NCBI RefSeq assembly: GCF_964204645.1
Contig: NC_134035.1
Span: forward strand, 12,071,951 to 12,135,950
Reading direction: 5' to 3'
DNA length: 64,000 bases
Source of the DNA: Tubulanus polymorphus
Lineage: Eukaryota > Nemertea > Palaeonemertea > Tubulaniformes > Tubulanidae
Notes under the pieces: model-generated
Told to the model about the DNA's origin: nothing
The model's database searches: none
The model's input: only the letters and a program-made list of their open reading frames with translations
In this document: positions 1-9,485 of the stretch, one piece after another
Numbering within the stretch: the first letter of the stretch is position 1
Layout: each line of letters starts with the position of its first letter
Program-made: the position numbers and the translations under genes

Positions 1-111
1 ACAATTCCCAATTCAAATAGTAGAACAGAATCTACTGGTAAAGACTCATTCACAGCACCAGAGATTTGTTGAATTCATATAAGTTATATATTTTTTTCAT
101 ACGCTTTTCAG

Positions 112-3100
112 GTTTTCTACGTTTGCTAAAAGTGGTGGTGAGGCGTATTTGTTGGGAGAAGCCACTGGAACACCGAACGATTTACAAAAAGTTACAGTGG
201 TTGTAAGTGAGGATAATCCAGGGTCCAGCTTCATGAAAAAGTTAAACTCGAATTTTTGGTGTAGTTGCTATTGGTTACTTCATGTTTTCAGTGAGGACAA
301 CAATTCAAACTTAATAAAAGTGATTTCAGCCTAAAGTTTTTCATGACATCGGAACCAGATCAAATAATTTCAAAATTTCATCTGAAAGAATTGATTGTAT
401 ACCGATCAAACCGGTTGTACATGGAAATATTGAGAAATTGATGTATGTAGTCTCTGTTTTGTAGGACACTCAATACGGCCCGGTGTGGAGACCTAATGAT
501 AACCCTTACACGTGCATTATAGCTTCACCGAAAAAAGAAAGTAAATTTCATGGCATGAAAAGTTTTATTGCGTATCAGTTAACTCCTTCGGTAAGTGTTA
601 CATCTTTATAGTGTTGAAGCAAGTAAGGAATCTGTGTTGATAAAATGTGTAGTGAAGCACTGAACACAAAAATGTGAAAGTGTTTGAAAGTTTTCAGTTT
701 TTGAAAGTGTGCTGATAAGATATCTAATGTCTGGTGTTTGTTGTTCATTATCAATTAAAATGTCTCAGGTGAAGCTCTGAACTCATGTTAAGTGTGGATG
801 ATCAGAAATTGGAAGAATGATGATAAATCTAATGTTATTATTATCATTATTGTCTTTATTTCCTGTAAATTATAACAAGATGTCTGAGGGGTTTAGGGGT
901 ACAGGCAGACTGGACCATGGGTTCTTGCTTCATACTGTCACCTGCATATGATTGAAACCTCTATTTTGTCAATTGTTTATTGTAGTTTAGTAATATCCAA
1001 GTGAGTCGACGTTACAAACATTTCGACTGGTTGTATAAAGTGATGATCGAGAAGTTTCCGTGCGTTTCGATTCCTCCGTTGCCCGATAAACAAGTGTCGG
1101 GCCGTTACGAGGAGGATTTCATTTCGGAGCGCATGAAGTTTTTACAGTATTGGATTAATCGTATGTCTCGTCATCCAGTCGTTTCTCAATGCGATGTCCT
1201 TATGCATTTTCTCTCGTGCACCGATGAAAAGGTTTGTAGTTAAACCATCTAAAGTTTCCTACCTAGTAAACCTTGTAAAGATCCCACCTAGTCCTAGTAA
1301 ACCCTGTAAAGTTCCTACTTAGTCCTAGTAAACCCTGTAAAGATCCTACCTAGTCCTAGTAAACCCTGTAAAGTTCCTACTTAGTCCTAGTAAACCCTGT
1401 TAAGATCCCACCTAGTCCTAGTTAACCCTGTTAAGTTCCTACTTAGTCCTAGTAAACCCTGTAAAGTTCCAACCTAGTAAACCCTGTAAAGTTTCCTACC
1501 TAGTAAACCCTCTAAAGTTTCTAGCTGGTAAACCCTGAAAAGTTTCCTATTCTTTTCATCCTGGGGTGGATCTAGGGGGTCGTGTTGTAGATCCAAACCC
1601 CTTCCTTCCCATCGAGATTGCCCTTTTCGTCAAGACCAAGTTGATTAAAACCTGCAAATTTGACACTCATCCTCTCGAAATTTGTGTCTTTAAGGAACTA
1701 TTTCTTAAGAGACATGTTAAAACCAAAGGAGGGACTCTTAGCGAGTTGCCTTTGACTCGGCTGCTTCTCTTCCAGACCCCTTACAAGTTTCCTATACCCA
1801 CACCAGTAGTCTTCCAGCCTTCACCGACACGACAATTATATGTCCATCATAGATTTTTTAACATGATGTATGCATTTCTTACACTAAAAAGCATAAGTTT
1901 ATGGAAAATTCATGTTCATTTAAGTACTGGTAATGATTTGATATTTCTCTCTAGTAATATAAAATCACAGCTGTATGTAGATGCATTGAATATCAGTATC
2001 ATTGTACTGAATACATCAGTTTGCATAATGCATAGTTATATCATTCATTAGTATTCAGTTAACATACTGTCACATCTGGCGCAGATACTGGAATTCCGCA
2101 ATTCACTGACTTTTTTTTCCGAAAAGAAAATAATGTTCAGTTTGAATTTTCATTTGACTGGAATTTTGGCCGTCCTGACCTTAACCCTTTCAGTGCTGAG
2201 TAACTAATACCCTAGACTGCTGGAGATGATTTAGAAATTTCAATAAATTCCACCCCATTGTGTTATGTAACGGGCATACAATATAGTGCATCTACACTGG
2301 TGCGGTGTATTGTTAGTTACTAATATTTCACAATGTTTGACTGGCGCTGGGGCTATCTGTATTTCTATGACCCATTATTCAGAAGTCTTGCCACAAATTT
2401 AACCCCAAAAAATTGAAATTTTCAGCGATGGAAAGGTGGCAAGCGGAGAGCGGAAAAAGATGAATTTGTTGGGGCAAAATTTTTCCTCTGCGTCCAAACT
2501 CCGGCTGCACCGATTGAATTACAACAAGTGTAAGTACGCGACTATCCTCATTGCTGGTTTATTTAACCCTCTGTTTCGCTCCTGGCGGGTGTGGTGGGGT
2601 AGTAAGGGGCACCAAAAGAAAAAAAAACAGGATGAAATGAAAAACAAAATGTATCAATCAAACAAGTAACAGGGTCTATCCCTATTCTTAATTCAAAAAG
2701 AAGAAAATTGTGAATATCCGGCGATATTTTATCATTCGATGTTCATTTGTTTTTTCCGATTGATTTCGACAGAGAGAATCAAGTTGAAAACTTCTCTCGA
2801 TTTGTGAAAACGATGGACGATAACGTGAAACATCTGATCAACGTCGGTGAAAAAAATTTCAAAAATCATCAAGGACGTGAGTATTGAGTACCTGATGCCT
2901 GCACCCTTCAGACATTCAATACTTTATGAACACTCTTCTGGTCCACACTTCGCATGTGTTTAATCCTTCACCTGACACATTTTTGATGATGATGATGTAA
3001 TAATTATTATGTATATAATAATAATTATAATTATTATAAACATGTGATCGAGTGTGTGAGGGGTGTGTGTGTTTCCGCGTGCATGCGTACGTCTGAGTGT

Positions 3101-5323
3101 GGTATGAATGTAAGGGGCCTTGCATACATAAGCATTCTTTTGCTTCTCCAAGACCCTGCCCTTTTATTACAACATGAATATCACCATGGACGTATAGACT
3201 AGACCTTAACACTAGTCTATGCGCCCATGATGACACTTATATATAACAGTACCCTTGTATTCTTTTATATAATTTTGTATGTATAATCGTGTTGTAATTC
3301 GAGGGAAAATAAAAAAAGTTATAATAGTTCATTCAAATTGGCAAATTGAGCATACATGCATATGTGGCAAAAATTGAATTTTCAATCAGAAATGAACTAC
3401 AAATACCTGACAATAGACATCTTGGCCCAGTTTTACGAAAAAGTTTATGCCTAAAACGATTAAGTTTGAATTGTTGTCCGCATTGAAAACATGAAGTAAC
3501 CAATGGCAATTACAACAAAAATTTGAGTTTAACATTCCGGGAAACCGGGTCCTTATCAGCAAACTTTCAAAAAGAGATCATCATGATTTTATTTAAGATG
3601 ATTAATGTCTGAAAGGGGTGAATCAAGGCTGTAACACTTCTGCTAATGATAAATGCACGTTACATACAAAATAGTTAGATATTATTCATTCTATTGCAGC
3701 ATTCAAACGTGAATTTCAAAGAGTTGGTCACTCGTTTACAGGACTAGCGAATGCTTTCGATCTAGATACAGGAATCTGTACGTATCCCTGCGTTGTGAAC
3801 AGTCTGTCACGTATCCCTGCGTTGTGAACAGTCTGTCACGTATCCCTGCGTTGTGAACAGTCTGTCACGTATCCCTGCGTTGTGAACAGTCTGTCACATA
3901 TCCCTGCGTTGTGAACAGTCTGTCACGTATCCCTGCGTTGTGAACAGTCTGTCACGTATCCCTGCGTTGTGAACAGTCTGTCACGTTCGGATTACAATCA
4001 ATTTATCACTGAAATTTTGCTTCTATTTCTCTCTGTATCTGTAATACTTAGATTCTGGAGGATTGACTGAAGCGATAAAACACACCGGAAAAACATACGA
4101 CGACATCGGAAATCTTTTCTCTTCACAGGTGAATTCAATATCAATTTCTGCCTAGTTTTCATTGCGTAGTTAGTTTCTCCAAAAAAACGTTCAACACAAA
4201 TATGAACCATAAGTCGTAGTTAGACGAGAAGATACGCAATATTCGTGTATGATGATGACGAGAGAAATCCCACAATAACGAAGCCAAGATTGAAAAATTC
4301 TATATCAGAATGATTTTATTTGAGGAGCGACGTTTCGGCTAACACCTGTTAGCCATCATCAGGCGTACTGATGAGTACAGTACGCCTGATGATGGCTAAC
4401 AGTTGTTAGCCGAAACGTCGCTCCTCAAATATAATCATTCTGATATAGAATTTTTCAATCTTGGCTTCGTTATTGTGGGATTTCTCTCGTCATAAGTCGT
4501 AGTTGCTTGTTATTTTCAATGGTCTTAACAGGTCGATTGACGCTCAGGTGGCCTCTGACCTGGAAAACCGGGAAAACTCGGGGAATTGGAAATCTAGAAA
4601 AAAATCTGGGAAAACTCGGGGAATTTGAAACATTTCACAAGAAACCCTGGAAAACTTAAAGAATGTGGATAATATTATTGACTATGAGTTTTAATTAATA
4701 CGCGATTCAATAAATAAATGAATTGTAGCCTAGAGATTCGTCTGACTCAATTCCGGGGAATTTTATCTAATAAAATGGAAAGATCACTGAAAGCGCCGGG
4801 GATTTTTAGATAGGTGGAAAGTGACCACCCGGCCAGGACTGTTAAACCTAGTCCAGTGTTGGCGCATTAATCATGTATGTTGTTTAATGTTTCAGCCGCC
4901 TAAAGACATGGTACCGTTAATGGACGTGCTGTACGAATATAAAGGAATATTGACCGGTTTCCCGGAAATCATTCAAACTCACAAGAGCGCGACGACTAAA
5001 GTTCGCGAGTGCCAGAAATCGCAAGAAGAGGGAAAAATGACGGAATCGGAAGTTCAAGCGATTGTTTCGAAGTGTGATACGATTTCGTACGCCGTGCTGT
5101 CCGAGGCCGGCTATTTCCAACAGGAACGTGTTCAAGATTTTAAAGTTGCCATGCAACTCTACCTCCAAGAGCAAATACAATTCTATAAAAAGGTAAAGAA
5201 CGCTTGAAATAAACAGAGGGTAAAGGTGTGTGGTTTTACTGTGGTTTTAATCTATTTTTCACTTGACTATTTCAGATAACTGCCAAACTAGAAGATGCTC
5301 TACACAAGTATGACAGCGTATAG
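112..5323 (+). CDS. Sorting nexin of the SNX9/18/33 family (partial, PX-BAR part)
   Basis: Nine exons, joined by reading phase: 112-202, 465-590, 986-1231, 2426-2529, 2773-2876, 3700-3777, 4052-4128, 4896-5192, 5276-5323 (TAG). All introns are GT-AG. They encode 389 residues of the C-terminal part. The first exons carry the PX domain: [16 protein letters not shown], then [10 protein letters not shown], then [10 protein letters not shown] (the phosphoinositide-binding RRY-type motif), then PPLPDKQ and [21 protein letters not shown] follows as linker into the BAR domain, which runs from about VENQVENF to [15 protein letters not shown]9-family proteins bind membranes and remodel them in endocytosis, and usually have an N-terminal SH3 domain; that part must lie upstream of position 1. 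The order, motifs and C-terminal end match the family well; I cannot tell SNX9, SNX18 and SNX33 apart. The introns host several MITEs and a minisatellite. Family call near certain, exon ends good but unproved by cDNA. Confidence 0.93.
220..356. mobile_element. Degenerate MITE in first visible SNX intron
   Basis: An imperfect inverted repeat: the left end reads GGTCCAGCTTCATGAAAAAG and the right end, reverse-complemented, has GGTTCC followed by a TCATGAAAAACTTTA-like arm. A related copy lies at 3423-3553 in another intron of the same gene. No coding potential. Confidence 0.5.
1245..1550. repeat. Degenerate 31-bp tandem repeat
   Basis: Roughly nine imperfect copies of a unit of about 31 bp containing CCTAGTAAACCCTGTAAAG, alternating between GTTCCTACTTAGT and GATCCCACCTAGT endings. 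It lies just downstream of the 5' splice site at 1232, inside the SNX intron. Confidence 0.85.
1560..2080. other. Intronic stretch with TE-end remnant
   Basis: It begins with GGGGTGGATCTAGGGGG, resembling the GGGGCGGATCCAG ends of elements at 61863-62165 and 15178-15192. A 161-codon open frame covers much of it, but it sits between two securely phased exons of the sorting nexin and has no recognisable domain. I read it as a decayed transposon fragment. Confidence 0.4.
2181..2355 (+). mobile_element. piggyBac-like MITE, left part only
   Basis: It starts with TTAA followed by CCCTTTCAGTGCTGAG and aligns for about 170 bp with the complete element at 5637-5924 (shared TTAGTTACTAATATTTCAC). The right terminal repeat is missing, so this copy is truncated or decayed. 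Confidence 0.7.
2555..2700 (+). repeat. Dispersed SINE-like repeat, TGTTTCGCTC family
   Basis: It contains CTGTTTCGCTCCTGGCGGGTG, a GGCACCAAAA segment and a GGTCTATCCCTATTCTTAA-like tail. The same modules, in the same order, recur at 10905-11060 and 27105-27235; reverse-strand pieces with GGGAGCGAAACAG-type cores lie at 23990-24100, 28025-28110 and 47395-47450. The order suggests one retroposon family; class unknown. Confidence 0.55.
3423..3553. mobile_element. Degenerate MITE in SNX intron
   Basis: Ends GGCCCAGTTTTACGAAAAAG and, on the right, GGAAACCGGGTCC, which are imperfect inverted repeats. Similar in layout to the copy at 220-356. No open frame. Confidence 0.4.
3781..3983. repeat. 29-bp minisatellite abutting a 5' splice site
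   Basis: Seven almost identical 29-bp units starting CGTATCCCTGCGTTGTGAAC; units begin at 3781, 3810, 3839, 3868, 3897, 3926 and 3955. Only the fifth start differs (CATATCC). The first unit begins three bases inside the intron, so the splice donor GTACGTATCC is itself part of the repeat register. There are no spacers, so this is not a CRISPR. Confidence 0.97.
4223..4491. mobile_element. Foldback MITE with hammerhead-like arms
   Basis: Two arms of more than 100 bp form a long inverted repeat around about 4375: the left arm starts with GACGAGAGAAATCCCACAAT (4259) and the right ends with its complement (about 4491). Each arm carries a CTGATGA-hairpin-GAAACGTC motif, at 4386-4419 on + and 4329-4362 on -. 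The left flank 4223-4258 matches sequence beside the related half-elements at 40015 and 45510. It lies in the SNX intron between 4128 and 4896. Confidence 0.9.
4550..4660. repeat. GGGAAAACTCGGGGAA-type repeat
   Basis: Two imperfect copies of GGGAAAACTCGGGGAATT with AAACCCTGGAAAACTT nearby. Similar low-complexity GGGAA-rich text is seen at 6450-6625 in the intergenic region. Confidence 0.5.
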
Positions 5324-5636
5324 ACAGGGGGATATAATAGGGTCGTCAGTCTAGTCCGAGGTGACGCATTCCTCCCTGATCTAAGAAGCATCAATAATCG
5401 AACATGAACTCCTCACTTCAAACCAATAATGTTTTAACGGCTTGATTATACCAAAGACTGTCATAATTGATAGGAATCAACGAAAATAACGATATTCCAA
5501 ATGTTGTTTCATCATGTGTAAAACTCGAAAATGTAGAATAGATTGTGGCTAAAAAGAATGATACCTTGTTTCTCTGTCTGCTGGGCGTAAAAGTTCAACC
5601 AGCCGGCCGCCTATATACCTGGTACATTACTTTTAA

Positions 5637-5924
5637 CCCTTTCAGTGCTGACTAATCAATACCCTATAGTGCTGGAGATAATTTGAAAATTCTGAAAAAT
5701 TCCACCCTAGTGTGTTGAATAACGGGAATAGCACTATAGTGCGTCTACACCGCGGCGCGGTGTATCGTTAGTTACTAATATTTCACTATGTTTGACAGGT
5801 GCTGCCATCTTTCAAGAGAGATAATTAGTAATTACTTATTAAATCAATACTCCGCAGTGCGGTGTACTAGCAAAATCCATCACTGATTCGTACACTGCAC
5901 TGCAGTGTAGACGCACTGAAAGGG
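5637..5924. mobile_element. Complete piggyBac-like MITE with TTAA target duplication
   Basis: 288 bp bounded by CCCTTTCAGTGC on the left and GCACTGAAAGGG on the right, an exact 12-bp inverted repeat. TTAA flanks it at 5633-5636 and 5925-5928. TTAA duplication with CCC...GGG ends is the known hallmark of piggyBac transposition. There is no transposase, so it is non-autonomous. Confidence 0.9.
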
Positions 5925-7394
5925 TTAAATCGTGGTCGAGCTTATAGTAACAGACCCGGTATCTATAGAAATGAACTGATTACAAACTAAATCGCGATTT
6001 ACAAAAATTACCGCGTCAATTATGAGAAACAAGGTATGATTATTTTTAGCCTAATTATGAATGTGTGTTGCTGAATAGGGTTTGAAACCACGCACATTTT
6101 GCAGAAATGAATATAAGTTGTGTTTATTTTCATTCCTAACCGGTAGTCTCTCTCTCGTACGATACTGTACCGATATTTATTAGATTTTAAATTCATACGA
6201 GATATTTTTTATGAAATTACGTCGTTGTTGTCTGCTGCCGGTCAGGAATGAAAGGTGCTATTTAGAAACGGTTTTTGTTACGATGCATAAAGCATGTATA
6301 TAGATGTCGAAACGCTGCTGTGCTTATTGCTTACTGCTTGACACTTAACAATTTGATGTTCGGTGTTTTTCCTCATTTTACGTTTTTGTGTATAAATTAG
6401 TAACGACAGAGAGATTGAGCAAAATCAAAGAGTTCCGGATTTAATTTACCCTGAAGGGAAAATTTGGGAATTGTAACTTTCTTGAAAATCTAGGAAATGT
6501 GAGGGATTTCGAGGGTTCTTGTCGGTGACGAGTAGCACAGGAAACACAGCCCCCACTGAGGATATCTTGTAATCGAATCAGGGAATTTTTGGTCAAGGGT
6601 CGGGAAAATCGAATCAGGGAATGTCGGATTGTGTAATAAACCTTTAATGATGTTGAGTAGGAAGTGCCTACTACGTGCGTGATTGCGAAAAGAAAACAAT
6701 TGGAAAATAGAAAAAGAGTTCCGATTTGATCCACAGTTTGAGAATTTCGAATTATTTCTAGCTAATTATTTTCGATGTTGTAACGTTTTGTTTATTCAGT
6801 GGAAACTGCACTTTTTGATAGTTGTAAATACGAAAGCGATGTTACCACCTCGCAGTGCTTCTTACCGATAGAAATCTATCTATATATGATATCTCACTTC
6901 ATAATTCTTCGATTACGTTTATATAAGATAACACTGATGTAGGGTTTTATTATTATGGGTAGGTGTCGCGTGGGGCCAGTACAGTGGTTCAGTTCTCCAT
7001 CATAAGACGATGTTAGATATTTCACTTGTGGTTATGAACTAGGAGTCTGTCACAGCGTGTCGTATTGTGTCCGTCAAACAACGCACTCAACGATTTCTAA
7101 TAGTTTCGTTCATGGTCAAACGCAGCGGTTTTATCTGGAGTTTAAGCGATGCCTCTTCACACTCACTGGAGCGACAAACGATTTCACAGCCCTTATAGTT
7201 CGCCAGGCTTTTGGAAATTTAACCGGATGCGTCCTCTCCGACGGACGTGGCCACACTTCTTAGAATCAAATTTGACGGCCAATATGACGCGCGTGAACTA
7301 TATTTCGATACTATTCTATTGCTCATTATATTCTGTGATATGGAAATATATACATATATGATATATCAATTCATAAAACGATCCATTGGGAGCG

Positions 7395-7494
7395 ACTGCA
7401 GTTTAGGCGTCCCTCCCTGTACCCATTAACCTAACCATAACACTATTCCTTAATGACACTATAGCGCCAGTGGAAAGGTGACCTAAACTGCAGT
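7395..7494. mobile_element. Small hairpin/MITE-like element
   Basis: ACTGCAGTTTAGG at 7395-7407 is repeated as its exact complement at 7482-7494, bounding a 100-bp interval. Flanking target duplication not evident. Confidence 0.4.
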
Positions 7495-8446
7495 TAGACC
7501 GGTGGAATAATCGCGCTATAGCAATATTATTCATATTTTGTCCAACTCGATAATGCTTTCAGGAAATATTCGATTTTACTGACTGGAATTTTCGAATCAG
7601 GTTTCTAATTGAATTGTTCTTATCAAGAGAAAAAGCCATTAATGTTGTACATATTTGATTATATATATTTTGTATATAATAAATTGAATAAACAAATGAT
7701 ATTCCTATACTATAAAACTCTATCGATAGCTTATACATGTATGTTCTTTTTTTATTGGGAACTTTCTGATTTCTAAGGTAAACACTGAGCTGGTTCTGAC
7801 CATTTCTTGGACACACTTCCTGCTTTGTTCGGGTGTCTATTTCCAAATATGAACTAACAAACATGTAAAACCGGTTTGGAGGAATTCACAGGAATCGAGT
7901 GTCTGCGCCGCAATACCAGAGAGAATTCGTTTAAAAAATCTACGTAATATGAATATGATATATATTTGTCGAAATAAATTTAGGCTAAGGAGAAATTGAG
8001 TAAGAAATCTATCGCGTTTATGTGGAAATTAGTGGGTCACTCTCGGACAGGTTAAACAGTAAACGAGCTTAAAATAAATAGAATCGTCAAAGGAATTCTT
8101 CAAAACACATTTCTCTCGCTCCCGCGTGTAAATATGTCTATACATGCAGCATGAATACTTATAAAATATTTTAGATTTGATTCGGAGAATTAGTGCTGCT
8201 TTCTGATTTTCAACCAAAGACAAGCCGCTCTTTTCCAACTCGAGTAAAGGCGCCTTAGTTTTCTGAATTTTGCTGTCCGCGAAATGTCTGTTTTACCGTA
8301 GAATCTGTACTTAACGGGAAACCTAGTTGTGGGAAATGTGAGCGTTCTTGATTCTCTATAATGAATATTTCATCAAACTTTATTCGTGCTTGTATATAAA
8401 TTGAAGAGACGCGTGAATATTGTGAATTAGTTGAAATCAAGTTCCG

Positions 8447-8550
8447 GCGTTACAGAGGTCTAGCGTAGATCTCAGATTCCCAGAGTTACATAGGTCTAGC
8501 GTGGATCTTAAATTCCCAGCGTTACTGAGCTTTAACGTGGATCTTATACG
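8447..8550. repeat. 36-bp tandem repeat upstream of the four-pass membrane protein gene
   Basis: Three diverged units at 8447-8482, 8483-8518 and 8519-8550, sharing GTTAC, TCTAGCG and GTGGATCTTA. It ends about 110 bp before the ATG at 8661, so it is in the 5' UTR or promoter. Regulatory role unknown. Confidence 0.75.
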
Positions 8551-8660
8551 TATACATACATTAAGAAGGTAACTGAACGATACAGGGTTATCTTGTGGTA
8601 CCTTTGGATAGTAATTGTGGAGATTATCGTGGATTAACGGATTAAAACTGTTCAGCTACG

Positions 8661-9254
8661 ATGATTGACGGACCTCCGCCCTACGAAGAACACAATAAAC
8701 CTATCGTACACAGTTATCGTGGACCCCCTCCGCCATATGAGCAGAATATACCCCGTTTTCACTACAGCATTCGCGCATCTCAAACATCTCGACCATCCAG
8801 ACATGTCATTCTTCAACAACCCACGCCTTCTGACGGCGCTACAGCGCCCCCTGGACTACGAGTCAACCGCTTACGGGGTGCTGGGGCCTCGCTATGCCTC
8901 ATGGGAGCATTTCTATTCATCGTCGGAATTTTTTGGCTCACACAATTCTGGAATATAGGCTACGGACTTTGGGGCGGTGCTCTGTACTTGACGTCCGGTA
9001 TAATCGGGATCGTTACTTCTTCAAAACCAACGAAAGCTTTACTAATTAGCTCGATATTTTTCGGTTCATTATCGGCCGCCGTTTCGACTGTTATCGTCGC
9101 ATATTACGCCATCAAAATGACGATAAACGTATATTTTTTACTCAGTGTTATAACCGGTGTCCTGATTTCTGTGATGTCTGTAATATTGGCTACGACTCCC
9201 GCGAAATGCTGTTACTCGAGAAGTACTGTCTCAGCTCCGATTCAACATTGCTGA
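8661..9254 (+). CDS. Four-transmembrane protein with N-terminal PPxY motifs (MS4A/CD20-like topology)
   Basis: A single uninterrupted frame of 197 codons. The N-terminal 70 residues are hydrophilic and proline-rich, with two WW-domain-binding motifs, PPPY at 5-8 and PPPY at 23-26. Four hydrophobic segments follow, at about 75-96, 100-120, 126-149 and 157-178, with short loops and a short tail with adjacent cysteines (183-184). This layout resembles MS4A/CD20-like and other small tetra-spanning proteins; no diagnostic residue ties it to one family, and it lacks the large CCG loop of classical tetraspanins. PPxY motifs in this position usually recruit NEDD4-type ubiquitin ligases, which is an inference here. 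The start is the first in-frame ATG; a poly(A) signal follows at 9480. No intron is visible, though a 5' UTR exon could lie upstream. Confidence 0.85.
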   Translation: MIDGPPPYEEHNKPIVHSYRGPPPPYEQNIPRFHYSIRASQTSRPSRHVILQQPTPSDGATAPPGLRVNRLRGAGASLCLMGAFLFIVGIFWLTQFWNIGYGLWGGALYLTSGIIGIVTSSKPTKALLISSIFFGSLSAAVSTVIVAYYAIKMTINVYFLLSVITGVLISVMSVILATTPAKCCYSRSTVSAPIQHC

Positions 9255-9479
9255 CGATCAGATGACGACTGGTTTAGACAGATGTGTATTCAATTTTCGC
9301 AGTTTTCGAAGTTGCTAAACGAATCTACGTTAATACTGATGATATGTAAATGTGTTCTAACGTTTTTCTCTTTAGTCAAAATCTCGAAACGATAGAACGA
9401 TTTAACAACACTAAATGTCCATGATGATTGGTTTATACATTTCATCTATATTCTTTTTGTAAATCATTCGGTTTTTTAA

Positions 9480-9485
9480 AATAAA
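9480..9485 (+). terminator. Poly(A) signal AATAAA
   Basis: Canonical hexamer about 225 bp after the stop codon of the four-pass membrane protein gene. Confidence 0.65.

Larger units (their letters stand above)
5324..8446. other. Intergenic region / possible SNX 3' UTR
   Basis: No gene visible. It holds the complete piggyBac-like MITE (5637-5924), GGGAA-rich repeat text (6450-6625), a possible poly(A) signal AATAAA at 6635-6640 for the sorting nexin, and a hairpin element at 7395-7494 with 13-bp terminal repeats ACTGCAGTTTAGG. The 3' UTR end is not resolved. Confidence 0.5.

Noticed and set aside
1566-2051. 161-codon open frame
   Set aside because: It lies within an intron between well-phased sorting-nexin exons, starts at a TE-end remnant and has no domain.
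3781-3983. CRISPR-like regular array
   Set aside because: Units are adjacent with no unique spacers, in an animal intron; it is a minisatellite.
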